Shown: piece by piece, positions 46,472 to 54,526 of the stretch
How positions within the stretch are numbered: position 1 is the stretch's first letter
Layout of the letters: each line of letters starts with the position of its first letter
DNA from: Bacteroidota bacterium
Lineage (GTDB): Bacteria > Bacteroidota > Bacteroidia > Chitinophagales > BACL12
NCBI GenBank assembly: GCA_016706865.1
Contig: JADJIS010000003.1
Coordinates: forward strand, 992,001 to 1,056,000
Direction of reading: 5' to 3'
Length of the DNA stretch: 64,000 bases
The notes under the pieces: model-generated
Told to the model about the DNA's origin: nothing
What the model saw: the letters and a program-made list of their open reading frames with translations, nothing else
Databases searched by the model: none
Position numbers and translations under genes: made by a program

Positions 46472-47524
46472 ATGAAGTTATCAAAATTCAATTTCGAACT
46501 CCCCAAAGACATTATTGCACAACATCCTACTGCCGCTCGTGACGATGCGAAAATGATGGTGGTTCACCGCAAAACAGGCAAGATCGTTCACAAAAAGTTC
46601 AAAGACATTCTGGAGTATTTTTCAGAAAATGACGTAATGGTGCTAAACAATACCAAGGTATTTCCAGCCCGTTTATACGGTAGAAAAGAAAAAACAGGTG
46701 CCAAGATAGAAGTATTTATGCTTCGTGAATTAAACCGCGAAATGCATTTATGGGACGTATTGGTAGATCCTGCCAGAAAAATTCGCGTTGGAAACAAATT
46801 ATATTTTGGTGATGATGATATGCTAGTTGCTGAAGTTGTTGACAATACCACCTCACGCGGCAGAACAATTCGTTTTTTACACGATGGTTCCGCAGAAGAA
46901 TTAAGACGAATTCTCGATATTATGGGCGAAACACCTCTTCCAAAATATATCAAACGCAAACCGGATGAAGACGATAAAGAACGTTACCAAACCGTTTTTG
47001 CCAAACATGAAGGCGCTGTTGCCGCTCCTACTGCAGGGATGCACTTTAGTCGCGAATTATTGAAAAGACTCGAAATAAAGGGAATAAATTTTGCCGAATT
47101 AACTCTCCATGTTGGTTTAGGTACCTTTAGAAGTATTGATGTGGAAGATCTTTCCAAACACAAAATGGATGCAGAATATTTCAGAGTAGATAAAAGCTGC
47201 TGCGATATCGTTAATAAAGGTTTAGAAGAAAATCGCAGAATTTGTGCCATTGGAACAACTACAATGAGAGCCTGCGAGAGTGCAGTATCTGCCTCAGGAA
47301 AACTAAAACCGGAAGAAGGATGGACCAATTTATTTATTCATCCTCCTTACGACTTTACCATCTGTAACACAATGGTTACAAATTTCCATTTACCCAAAAC
47401 AAGCCTCGTGATCATGGTTGCAGCGTTTATGGGATATGACCTGACCATGGAAGCTTACAAAGTTGCTATGAAAGAGAAATATCGATTTTTCTCATACGGA
47501 GATGCGATGTTGATTGTGGACTAA
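46472..47524 (+). CDS. queA: S-adenosylmethionine:tRNA ribosyltransferase-isomerase QueA
   Basis: QueA transfers and isomerises the ribosyl part of S-adenosylmethionine to preQ1 at the wobble position of tRNAs, giving epoxyqueuosine. Typical motifs are '[25 protein letters not shown]', '[19 protein letters not shown]', '[41 protein letters not shown]' in outline, '[11 protein letters not shown]' and '[13 protein letters not shown]'. The length of 350 is usual. It is a single gene behind its own promoter; other queuosine genes are not in the window. Confidence 0.96.
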   Translation: MKLSKFNFELPKDIIAQHPTAARDDAKMMVVHRKTGKIVHKKFKDILEYFSENDVMVLNNTKVFPARLYGRKEKTGAKIEVFMLRELNREMHLWDVLVDPARKIRVGNKLYFGDDDMLVAEVVDNTTSRGRTIRFLHDGSAEELRRILDIMGETPLPKYIKRKPDEDDKERYQTVFAKHEGAVAAPTAGMHFSRELLKRLEIKGINFAELTLHVGLGTFRSIDVEDLSKHKMDAEYFRVDKSCCDIVNKGLEENRRICAIGTTTMRACESAVSASGKLKPEEGWTNLFIHPPYDFTICNTMVTNFHLPKTSLVIMVAAFMGYDLTMEAYKVAMKEKYRFFSYGDAMLIVD

Positions 47525-47692
47525 TGGTGAATGGTGAGTAGGGAGTGGTGAGTATGTTCCCAGTAGAACTTTTAGGTTGAGTCGACAAATGAGTAATGAG
47601 TTATGAGTAATGAGTTGGATCCTCGTTGGCCGGATGTTTATACTCCTGACCATTGACTCTTGACTAATGACTCCTGACTCCCGACGCAGATA
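47525..47692. repeat. Degenerate short-word repeats (GTGAGT, AATGAGT and TGACTC families)
   Basis: The gap after queA consists of word runs: GGTGAATGGTGAGTAGGGAG, then TAATGAGTTATGAGTAATGA, then CCATTGACTCTTGACTAATG and ACTCCTGACTCCCGAC. The last is the approximate complement of the middle one. Similar words reappear at 53190-53640 and 54370-54420. Confidence 0.7.
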
Positions 47693-47703
47693 TCAAAAAA
47701 ACA

Positions 47704-47730
47704 AAAAATCCCGCCAATTGCGGGATTTTT
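47704..47730. terminator. Bidirectional terminator between queA and the DUF2795 gene
   Basis: An 11-bp perfect stem AAAAATCCCGC / GCGGGATTTTT with a CAATT loop. A and T runs on the two sides allow termination on both strands. It lies between convergent genes. Confidence 0.9.
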
Positions 47731-47750
47731 GCTTTTTGATAGGAATACCT

Positions 47751-47972
47751 TTAATATTCATCCTCATTGAAATAAAAGTCGTCGTGCGTGGGATAATCGC
47801 TCCAGATATCTTCAATACCTTCGTAAAATTCCCCTTCATCTTCGAGTTCCTGTAAGTTTTCAATTACTTCAATAGGTGCTCCGGAACGAATGGCATAGTC
47901 AATCAACTCATCCTTTGTAGCCGGCCATGGAGCATCTTCTAAATATGATGCAAGTTCGAGTGTCCAATACAT
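47751..47972 (-). CDS. DUF2795-family small acidic protein
   Basis: A 73-residue acidic protein starting MYWTLELASYLEDAPWPATK, then 'DELIDYAIRSGAPIEVIENLQEL' and an acidic tail. The pattern 'YLEDAPWPATKDELIDYA..SGAP..V..NLQ.L' is the DUF2795 domain, common as a short stand-alone protein in Bacteroidota. It is cytoplasmic with no known function. It has its own terminator downstream. Confidence 0.85.
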   Translation of the reverse strand: MYWTLELASYLEDAPWPATKDELIDYAIRSGAPIEVIENLQELEDEGEFYEGIEDIWSDYPTHDDFYFNEDEY

Positions 47973-48063
47973 ATTTTAACCTCTTTTTTAATTAGGGCGC
48001 AAAAATAGATTTTTTTTCCTCTTTTCCAAGCGTTATTGTAAACAATTTACATGAAATTGGAAA

Positions 48064-48297
48064 ATAGTTGGGGAAATGGGAAGTAGGAAGTAGGAAATAG
48101 GACATACGACATAGGACATATGACATACGACATAGGACATACGACAAGTATGTCCAGGTATCAGAAATTATTTATCAGGATGTCAATGCCTAAGGTTTTC
48201 GAATACCCGGCTGTTTAATTATCAATTGTCAATTATCAATTATCAATTTATTTTTTGGCTGTTTAATTATCAATTGTCAATTGTCAATTATCAATTC
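48064..48297. repeat. Two families of short-word repeats
   Basis: Positions 48070-48150 hold runs of GGAAGTAGGAAATAGG and GACATACGACATAGGACATA. Positions 48208-48297 hold two copies of GGCTGTTTAATTATCAATTG followed by TCAATTATCAATT words. The second family also occurs at 45063-45092, just after the permease gene, and here runs to the stop of the adenosyltransferase gene. Confidence 0.85.
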
Positions 48298-48842
48298 CCC
48301 CTCGGTTTCCATGGAATTTCGTCTACTTCCAGGTCTTTTGCGAGTTTGCGGGATAAAACGAAGAGGTAATCACTTAGTCTGTTGAGATAAGGAATTACTA
48401 AGGGAGCAACAAAATCAGTTTCGGCTAAATGGGTGGCAATTCTCTCTGTGCGGCGACAAACCACGCGGGCGAGATGGCAAAAGGATACAATTGTGTGCCC
48501 TCCAGGTAAAATAAAATTTTGAAGCTCCGGTAATTTTTCTTCCATGGCATCAATTTCATTTTCTAATAAGGTAATATCTTCTTCCTTTAGATCGGGAATT
48601 TTCATTTTTGATCTTTCGGGATCTGAGGCAAGTGAGGCACCAATGGTGAAAAGAATATCCTGAATCTCACTTAAAACATTTTTATAGCTGGTATCAATTT
48701 TCTGGTCCGCGATCAAACCAATGTATACATTCAATTCATCTGTGGAACCATAGGCCTCAACACGAAGATGGTGTTTCGGAACACGGGTCCCTCCTATCAG
48801 GCTTGTTTCACCTGTGTCACCCTTTTTAGTATAAATTTTCAT
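48291..48842 (-). CDS. Cob(I)yrinic acid a,c-diamide adenosyltransferase, PduO type
   Basis: This enzyme transfers the adenosyl group of ATP to cob(I)alamin to make coenzyme B12. The start at 48842 (MKIYTKKGDTGETSLIGGTRVPKH, read as the N-terminal ATP loop) is the family start; the open frame extends 13 residues upstream. Further motifs are 'VEAYGSTDELNVYIGLI', 'FILPGGHTIVSFCHLARVVCRRTER' in outline, and 'PYLNRLSDYLFVLSRKL', all diagnostic of PduO-type enzymes. The length of 183 is normal. It is 53 bases downstream of the ABC ATPase gene on the same strand. Confidence 0.94.
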   Translation of the reverse strand: MKIYTKKGDTGETSLIGGTRVPKHHLRVEAYGSTDELNVYIGLIADQKIDTSYKNVLSEIQDILFTIGASLASDPERSKMKIPDLKEEDITLLENEIDAMEEKLPELQNFILPGGHTIVSFCHLARVVCRRTERIATHLAETDFVAPLVIPYLNRLSDYLFVLSRKLAKDLEVDEIPWKPRGN

Positions 48843-48895
48843 GGGATAAAGATAGAGTATTGAAGGAAAAACGAAAAACAATCTTAGTGTATAAA

Positions 48896-49624
48896 TTACA
48901 CTAACTGTTTTCTCAGTTCACTCGGATCCAGCTTATTAGTATTGATCTCGTCTCTCTCGATCTGTCCGTCCCTTATACGTATGATACGATGGGCATAACG
49001 GGCTATGTCTTCTTCATGCGTAACAATAATAACTGTATTTCCCTTTTTATGGATCTCTTCAAAAAGCTCCATTATTTCATAACTGGTCTTGGTATCAAGA
49101 TTACCCGTGGGCTCATCTGCAAGAATGATGGATGGATTATTCACTAAAGCTCTGGCTACAGCAACGCGCTGACGTTCACCACCGGATAATTCATTGGGTT
49201 TGTGGTTCATCCTGTGACCGAGATTTACCGCCTTTAGAATTTCTTCTGCTCTTTTGATCCGGTCCGATTTTTTAAATCCTGCATAGATCAATGGCAATGC
49301 CACATTTTCAACTCCGCTTAATCTGGCAAGAAGATTAAAAGTCTGAAATACAAACCCGATCTCCTTATTTCTAACCTCCGCCAATTCATCGTCATTCATC
49401 TTACTCACATCAGTTCCATTTAACACATATTTTCCGAGCGTGGGTTTGTCTAAACATCCCAATATATTCATTAATGTGCTCTTTCCGGATCCTGATGGCC
49501 CCATTATGGCAACATATTCATTTTTGTTTATTACTGCATCGATACCCTTTAAAACCTCGATCTTCACCCTTCCCAGGTCGTAGGTTTTGCGAATATTTGA
49601 TAGGGTTATAATTTCCTCGGCCAT
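48896..49624 (-). CDS. ABC transporter ATP-binding protein, LolD/MacB type
   Basis: ATPase subunit for a MacB/LolCDE-type transporter. The Walker A is '[21 protein letters not shown]', read in pieces; the Q-loop is '[10 protein letters not shown]', the signature '[15 protein letters not shown]', Walker B '[12 protein letters not shown]', and the switch His is in 'VIIVTHEED'. The start at 49624 ([15 protein letters not shown]) is preferred over 49633. The MacB-type permease at 45091-46359 is on the same strand but separated by four features, so they may or may not be partners. Confidence 0.93.
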   Translation of the reverse strand: MAEEIITLSNIRKTYDLGRVKIEVLKGIDAVINKNEYVAIMGPSGSGKSTLMNILGCLDKPTLGKYVLNGTDVSKMNDDELAEVRNKEIGFVFQTFNLLARLSGVENVALPLIYAGFKKSDRIKRAEEILKAVNLGHRMNHKPNELSGGERQRVAVARALVNNPSIILADEPTGNLDTKTSYEIMELFEEIHKKGNTVIIVTHEEDIARYAHRIIRIRDGQIERDEINTNKLDPSELRKQLV

Positions 49625-49698
49625 AGATATCAATTTGTATTCTGAATAGTATATTTTGTGTAAATATGAAAGTTATAATGCACGAATCAGGTAAAAAG

Positions 49699-49992
49699 TT
49701 ACTTTTTCCTTATAACTTTTGGAACTTTAAAATAATCGCTGTCTGCCAAGGGAGCATTTTTTAGCGCCTCCTCCTTCGTAATCTCCATATGTGGTTCATC
49801 GGGACGCATAACATTGGTATCGCTGTTCATGTAAATTAGTGGTGCTATACCTTCCACATCAACTTCATCCAGTTTGCCAACGAAATCAAGCATATCCGAT
49901 AAATTTTTGATTATGGCATCCTGCTCTTTTTCATCAAATTCGAGTTTTGATAGATTAGCCAATTTATCAACCAGTGTTTTATCCACTTTCAT
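49699..49992 (-). CDS. gatC: Aspartyl/glutamyl-tRNA amidotransferase subunit C
   Basis: GatC is the small structural subunit of GatCAB, which converts Asp-tRNA(Asn) or Glu-tRNA(Gln) to the amidated form. The 97 residues fit: 'LVDKLANLSKLEFDEKEQDAI', 'LSDMLDFVGKLDEVDVEGIAPL', 'VMRPDEPHMEITKEEALKNAPLADSDYFKVPKVI', read in sections. gatA and gatB are not in the window, so the complex is encoded at separate loci. It is the first gene of the minus-strand run, divergent from trpS. Confidence 0.93.
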   Translation of the reverse strand: MKVDKTLVDKLANLSKLEFDEKEQDAIIKNLSDMLDFVGKLDEVDVEGIAPLIYMNSDTNVMRPDEPHMEITKEEALKNAPLADSDYFKVPKVIRKK

Positions 49993-50141
49993 GGCATAAA
50001 GTTAATGTTATTTTTTATTGAGCTGAAGGGGAAGAGGTAAATAAACAGTCTTACAGGAATGTTAATAAAGAATTTGGCTAAACTCTTTAATCAAATGCCA
50101 TTTTCTGCAAACTTCCCGTATCTTTTTTCTATTTTCGCCGC

Positions 50142-51143
50142 ATGGAAATTGTCGTGAGCGGAACCCGGCCAACCGGTATCCTGCACCTTGGAAATTATTA
50201 TGGAGCTGTACGTAATTATGTGCGTATGGGGGAAGATAAAGGGATAAAAGGATATTTTTTTATTGCAGATTATCATTCACTTACAACGCATAATAACCCT
50301 GCTGAACTCAAAGTTTTGGTAAAACAAACCGTTGCAACATACCTTGCTTGCGGATTGGATCCCGATAAAGTGGTGATATATGTGCAAAGTGATCTGCCTC
50401 AAATTCCGGAACTGTACTTATTATTAAATACACTAGCATATAAGGGTGAATTAGAAAAAGTTGCAACATTTAAGGAAAAAATAAAAATGCATCAGGAAAA
50501 TATTAATGCTGCCTTACTCACTTATCCTGTGTTAATGGCTGCAGATATTATGATCCACAAAGCACATAAAGTTCCGGTTGGAAAAGACCAGGAACAACAT
50601 CTGGAGATGACGAGGAATTTTGCAAAAAGATTTAACTCCCGATTTGAAGTGGAATATTTTCCGGAACCTGTTGCATATAATTTTGGAGAAGAATTAGTTA
50701 AAGTGCCAGGTTTGGATGGTTCTACAAAAATGAGTAAATCGGGTGGAGAAGGGAATTCCATTTTTTTGAATGAGGAGGAAGACAGTATCCGCAAAAAAAT
50801 AATGAAGGCAAAAACTGATGGCGGACCTACTGAAATGAATCAGGCAAAACCACAGGAGATACAAAATATTTTTGCTTTAATGAAGATCGTTAGTACGGAT
50901 GATACCTTAAATCATTTTGAAAATACTTACAACAATTGCACTATCCGTTACGGCGATATGAAAAAACAATTGGCAGAGGATATGATCAAATATATTTCTC
51001 CGATACGCGAAAAGATCAATACATTGCTTAAAGATGAGGCTTATCTGGCTTCCGTTGTGAAACGCGGTGGAGAGGAAGCAAAAGAAAATGCAGAAAAAAC
51101 AATCAACGAAGTACGAAAAATAATGGGAATTAACTACTTTTAA
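50142..51143 (+). CDS. trpS: Tryptophanyl-tRNA synthetase
   Basis: A class I aminoacyl-tRNA synthetase charging tRNA(Trp). The HIGH-like motif is in 'SGTRPTGILHLGNYYGAVRN', the KMSKS motif in 'PGLDGSTKMSKSGG', and 'VPVGKDQEQHLEMTRNFAKRF' is the usual adenylate-binding region. The length of 333 is typical of bacterial TrpRS. It starts a plus-strand run of three genes (trpS, deoxynucleoside kinase, class V aminotransferase). A TATTTTCG box lies only 4 bases before the ATG, which would mean a very short leader. Confidence 0.97.
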   Translation: MEIVVSGTRPTGILHLGNYYGAVRNYVRMGEDKGIKGYFFIADYHSLTTHNNPAELKVLVKQTVATYLACGLDPDKVVIYVQSDLPQIPELYLLLNTLAYKGELEKVATFKEKIKMHQENINAALLTYPVLMAADIMIHKAHKVPVGKDQEQHLEMTRNFAKRFNSRFEVEYFPEPVAYNFGEELVKVPGLDGSTKMSKSGGEGNSIFLNEEEDSIRKKIMKAKTDGGPTEMNQAKPQEIQNIFALMKIVSTDDTLNHFENTYNNCTIRYGDMKKQLAEDMIKYISPIREKINTLLKDEAYLASVVKRGGEEAKENAEKTINEVRKIMGINYF

Positions 51144-51205
51144 CTCCCACTATTACACTACTATCCACAATAACTTAAAATTGAATACCCACAACCTAAG
51201 AAGAA

Positions 51206-51997
51206 ATGGCAAAATCAACCAAACAAATAAAAAAAACCACTCCTGTTAAAGAAGCACCTGCAGCAAAAAAAACAGTGGCAAAAAAAACGGAAAAAATATC
51301 TAACGTGAAGAGCACAAAAAAAGAACCGGAGATAAAAGTAGTAACAAATAATACACCGAAAGATACTGATAGAAAAGTAATAAAACATATTGCAGTTGCA
51401 GGAAATATTGGTGCAGGAAAAACCACACTTACACAATTACTTGCCAAACAATTCGGATGGGAAACACATTATGAAGATGTAGAGAACAATCCTTATCTCT
51501 ACGATTTTTATCAGGATATGCCTCGTTGGGCTTTTAATTTGCAGATCTACTTTTTGAATTCCAGATTTAAACAGATAATAGAAATTCAAAAAGGTACTAA
51601 AACCGTTGTGCAGGACAGAACCATTTATGAAGATGCACAAATATTCGCTCCGAATTTACACGCAATGGGTTTAATGAGCACAAGAGATTTTCAAAATTAT
51701 ACAGAAATATTTAATTCCATTACCTCCTTAATTTCCCCACCGGATCTTTTAATTTATTTACGCGGTTCTATTCCTGCTCTTGTTAATCAGATACAAAAAA
51801 GAGGTCGTGAATATGAAGATAATTTACGCCTCGATTATTTACGCCGCTTAAATGAATACTATGAGGCATGGATAAGTAAATACAAACATGGAAAATTATT
51901 GGTAATTGATATCGACCATTGCAATTTTGCAGAAAATAACGAAGATCTCAGTGATGTAATTCAACGTGTGAATACTGAACTATTCGGTTTATTTTAA
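51206..51997 (+). CDS. Deoxynucleoside kinase with Lys/Thr-rich N-terminal tail
   Basis: A salvage enzyme phosphorylating deoxynucleosides. The P-loop is 'HIAVAGNIGAGKTTLTQLLA', the substrate site 'DRTIYEDAQIFAPNLHAMG', and the lid region 'RGREYEDNLRLDYLRRLNEYYEAWI' read in parts. The core from about residue 60 is of normal length. The first 55 residues or so are unusual: a Lys/Thr/Ala/Pro-rich tail ('TKQIKKTTPVKEAPAAKKTV') resembling histone-H1-like or AlgP-type repeats. No alternative start codon removes it cleanly, as the next Met is well inside the enzyme. The preferred nucleoside is unknown. Confidence 0.9.
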   Translation: MAKSTKQIKKTTPVKEAPAAKKTVAKKTEKISNVKSTKKEPEIKVVTNNTPKDTDRKVIKHIAVAGNIGAGKTTLTQLLAKQFGWETHYEDVENNPYLYDFYQDMPRWAFNLQIYFLNSRFKQIIEIQKGTKTVVQDRTIYEDAQIFAPNLHAMGLMSTRDFQNYTEIFNSITSLISPPDLLIYLRGSIPALVNQIQKRGREYEDNLRLDYLRRLNEYYEAWISKYKHGKLLVIDIDHCNFAENNEDLSDVIQRVNTELFGLF

Positions 51998-52009
51998 ATC
52001 TATCATTTT

Positions 52010-53191
52010 ATGAATATTGAATTTCTGCGCAGTGAAACTCCTGGTTGTCGCTCCAAAATACATTTTAATAATGCGGGATGTTCGCTTCACCCTCTTCCGG
52101 TTGTAACTGCAGTTAAAAATTATCTGGAAGAAGAATCTTTAATTGGCGGATACGAATATGCTGCACTTAAAGCGGAGCACCTTAATACCTTTTATACCTC
52201 AACTGCAAAATTATTTAATTGCAAACCTCAAAATATTGCATTTACAACCAGTTCAACAGATTCTTATATAAAAGCTCTTTCTTCTATTCCATTTAAAAAT
52301 GGGGATGTAATTCTTACCACATTAAATGATTATGTTTCAAATCAAATTCAATTTTTATCACTCCAAAAAAGATTTGGTGTTGAGATAATTAGGGCCGAAA
52401 ATATTGAAAGCGGAGAAGTGGATGTTAATTCCATACATGAATTAATTAAAAAACATCGTCCAATATTAGTTGCTGTTACCCATGTCCCGAATAATACAGG
52501 AATGATACAACCTGTGGAAGGAATTGGAGATATCTGTGCTGCTGAGGATATAATTTATATTGTTGACGCTTGCCAAAGTGCGGGACAAATAAATGTAGAT
52601 ACCACAAAAATAAAATGTGATTTTCTGGCAGCTGCCTCGCGAAAATTCATGCGCGGACCAAGAGGTGGAGGAATTTTATTTGTTTCCGATAAAATGTTAT
52701 CGCGAACAATTGAACCAATGTTCATAGATATGCGTGGAGCCGATTGGGTGGATGATAATATGTATCAGCCTGTTGCCGATGCAAAAAAGTTTGAATTAAC
52801 GGAGATGTCGTATGCTATACAAACAGGTGTAATTGCTGCTGTAAATTATATTTTAAATATAGGAATCGACAATATTGCCGAAAGGAATAAAATTATTTGT
52901 TCTTATGCAAGAAATAAATTAGCCGCAATTCCTTCCGTGCGATTATTGGATCAGGGCAAAAATTTATCCGCAATAATTTCTCTTACAACAGATAATTATA
53001 ATGTATTTAAATTGAAGGATGAATTAATAAAAAGAAATATCAATGTTGGTGCCGCAGCAAAAAAATTCGCCCTATTGGATTTTAATCAGAAGCACGTGGA
53101 AGCTGCTTTGCGGGTATCTCCGCATTATTATAATACTTTGGAAGAGATTGATGTTTTGGTGGAAAGTATATCGGAGGTTATTAGTCAGTAG
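52010..53191 (+). CDS. Class V aminotransferase / cysteine-desulfurase-like PLP enzyme
   Basis: A PLP enzyme of the SufS/CsdA/class V group. Motifs seen are 'IHFNNAGCSLHPLPVVTAV', 'NIAFTTSSTDSYIKAL', 'ILVAVTHVPNNTGMIQPVE', 'YIVDACQSAGQINVD', and the Schiff-base Lys in 'FLAAASRKFMRGPRGGGILFV'. A 'PRG..ILYV' region follows as in isopenicillin-epimerase-like members. The catalytic Cys loop of true desulfurases is not evident, so it may be an aminotransferase or lyase rather than a sulfur donor. It starts 12 bases after the deoxynucleoside kinase gene. Confidence 0.88.
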   Translation: MNIEFLRSETPGCRSKIHFNNAGCSLHPLPVVTAVKNYLEEESLIGGYEYAALKAEHLNTFYTSTAKLFNCKPQNIAFTTSSTDSYIKALSSIPFKNGDVILTTLNDYVSNQIQFLSLQKRFGVEIIRAENIESGEVDVNSIHELIKKHRPILVAVTHVPNNTGMIQPVEGIGDICAAEDIIYIVDACQSAGQINVDTTKIKCDFLAAASRKFMRGPRGGGILFVSDKMLSRTIEPMFIDMRGADWVDDNMYQPVADAKKFELTEMSYAIQTGVIAAVNYILNIGIDNIAERNKIICSYARNKLAAIPSVRLLDQGKNLSAIISLTTDNYNVFKLKDELIKRNINVGAAAKKFALLDFNQKHVEAALRVSPHYYNTLEEIDVLVESISEVISQ

Positions 53192-53640
53192 TCATTAGTC
53201 AGGAGTCAGGAGTAAATGCATCCGGCTATCGAGAATCAAGCTCATTACTCCCGTCCGACCGGGTCATCCGGGCGGGCATAACTCATTACTCATTTTCGTG
53301 AAGCGTGAATCGTGAATCCGATCAATTTAACATTAGAGCTTTAGATTTGGGAATCAAACGTAAATTTAAATGTGGTGCAATCTCACAACTTTCGTGAATC
53401 GAGAATCGTCAATCGTGAATCCGATCAATTTAACATTAGAGCTTTAGATTTGGGAATCAAACTTAAGGTTAAGTTGGAGCAATCTCAGTACTCACTACTC
53501 ACCATTTACCCCTAGTCTAGAGTCATTAGTCAGGAGTAAATGCTTTCGGCTTACGTGGATCAAACTCATTACTCATCACTCATTACTCATTAAGTGGAAG
53601 CCCCAATTGACGTCGAAGCAATCTCACCACTCCCCACTCA
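53192..53640. repeat. Repeat-rich gap with a tandem duplication of about 100 bp
   Basis: After the aminotransferase gene, word runs (AGTCATTAGTCAGGAGTCAG, ACTCATTACTCATT) surround two copies of a unit of about 100 bp (about 53295-53390 and 53391-53492). Both share GTGAATCCGATCAATTTAAC, ATTAGAGCTTTAGATTTGGG and the GTGAATCG word. No gene is seen. Related inverted words (CGATTAACGATTCACG) appear at 54508-54525 on the other side of the 53706-54110 gene. Confidence 0.85.
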
Positions 53641-53650
53641 CCACTCACCA

Positions 53651-53684
53651 AAAAAAGAGCCGCCTTCTTCAAAGCGGCCCCTTT
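53651..53684 (-). terminator. Terminator of the small exported protein gene
   Basis: On the minus strand the stem GCCGC / GCGGC, extended by AA/TT next to a CTTC-type loop, is followed by a run of T residues (A run at 53650-53656 on the plus strand). It lies about 22 bases after the stop at 53706. Confidence 0.75.
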
Positions 53685-53705
53685 CATTATTAAATGAAAA
53701 TAATA

Positions 53706-54110
53706 TTATTTCTCATCCATAGGAGGATTATAAGTATCATAATCATCTTTCCACTTTTGAGCATGTTTGGCAAGATGATCATTTATCTCTGCCGCAGTCC
53801 ATTTATTTTTTTCAATATAGTCTCTGTCAAGAACAAGATATAATTTATCATTTTCTTTATCCAACCTGTAACTTACAACATCATCTTTAATTCCTGAAAA
53901 ATATCTTTCTCTGTCGGCAGCGCTTTTGAATTTAAGTGCTTGTGCATCTACTTCATAAACATAAAGCATATCACCACTAGTAGGTATTTTCATTACCATA
54001 TTTTTCTCTACTTTAATAGATTTAGAATCAGTTGAAGTTGCTGGCGTCTGCGCAAAACTGATCGTGCATGTAGTCAGGAGCAGAATTAAACCCATTGTTA
54101 ATTTTTTCAT
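53706..54110 (-). CDS. Small exported protein, paralogue of the protein at 10288-10677
   Basis: A 134-residue protein with a signal peptide (MKKLTMGLILLLTTCTISFAQ). The mature part has 'LYVYEVDAQALKFKSAADRERYFSG', read in two halves, then 'DVVSYRLDKENDKLYLVLDRDYIEKNKW', again in parts, and a Lys/Asp-rich helical end. It resembles the protein encoded ahead of the T9SS triplet at 10 kb in order, spacing and key residues ('SYxLDxEN'). It is a single gene with its own terminator, enclosed by 38-bp inverted repeats. The function is unknown; probably periplasmic. Confidence 0.75.
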   Translation of the reverse strand: MKKLTMGLILLLTTCTISFAQTPATSTDSKSIKVEKNMVMKIPTSGDMLYVYEVDAQALKFKSAADRERYFSGIKDDVVSYRLDKENDKLYLVLDRDYIEKNKWTAAEINDHLAKHAQKWKDDYDTYNPPMDEK

Positions 54111-54526
54111 TATTTTAGTTTTTTTTAATTGTTAAAAAATATGTGTTCGTTTCCTCTCCGGAACAAATACATATGTCAAAATATCGTGCCTCCATCACGA
54201 TAAATTCATTTTCTACAAATAAAGCATTGAGAATGTGATATATTTAAAAAAATAATAATTAACCACCATTATGTGGTATTGAGAGGTTTTTTGTACATAT
54301 TGGTGAAAAATGTCCCAATCCCCGTGGCTAAAGTTGTGCACCTAAATTGCCTGCCTCCCGAATTGGAAGTAATGAGTAATGCCCGCCCGGATGACCCGGT
54401 CGGACGGGAGTAATGAATAATGAATATGCCATTAGTAAACCGAATGATTTACTATCTATCTAATTGATCTTGCAAACATGGAACAATTAACTAAAATTGC
54501 CGGATTCACGAATGACGATTAACGAT
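54111..54526. other. Gap holding the leader of the small exported gene and the right inverted-repeat arm
   Basis: The first 200 bases or so are AT-rich leader and promoter region for the minus-strand gene at 53706. The GC-rich arm of the 38-bp inverted repeat stands at 54379-54416, flanked by AGTAATGAGTAATG words. Inverted copies of the CGTGAATCGT word follow up to the pepD stop. No ORF is convincing here. Confidence 0.6.

Larger units (their letters stand above)
53242..54416. repeat. Perfect 38-bp inverted repeat, GC-rich, flanking one small gene
   Basis: The sequence at 53242-53279 (TCATTACTCCCGTCCGACCG, then GGTCATCCGGGCGGGCAT) is the exact reverse complement of 54379-54416. Its core is far richer in GC than the surroundings and is itself partly self-complementary (CCCG..CCG with CGG.CGGG). 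The two arms enclose 1.1 kb with one gene, its terminator and a tandem repeat. No transposase is present. Confidence 0.92.

Noticed and set aside
53242..54416. Insertion sequence
   Set aside because: Terminal inverted repeats are perfect, but the enclosed gene encodes a small exported protein and no transposase is present.
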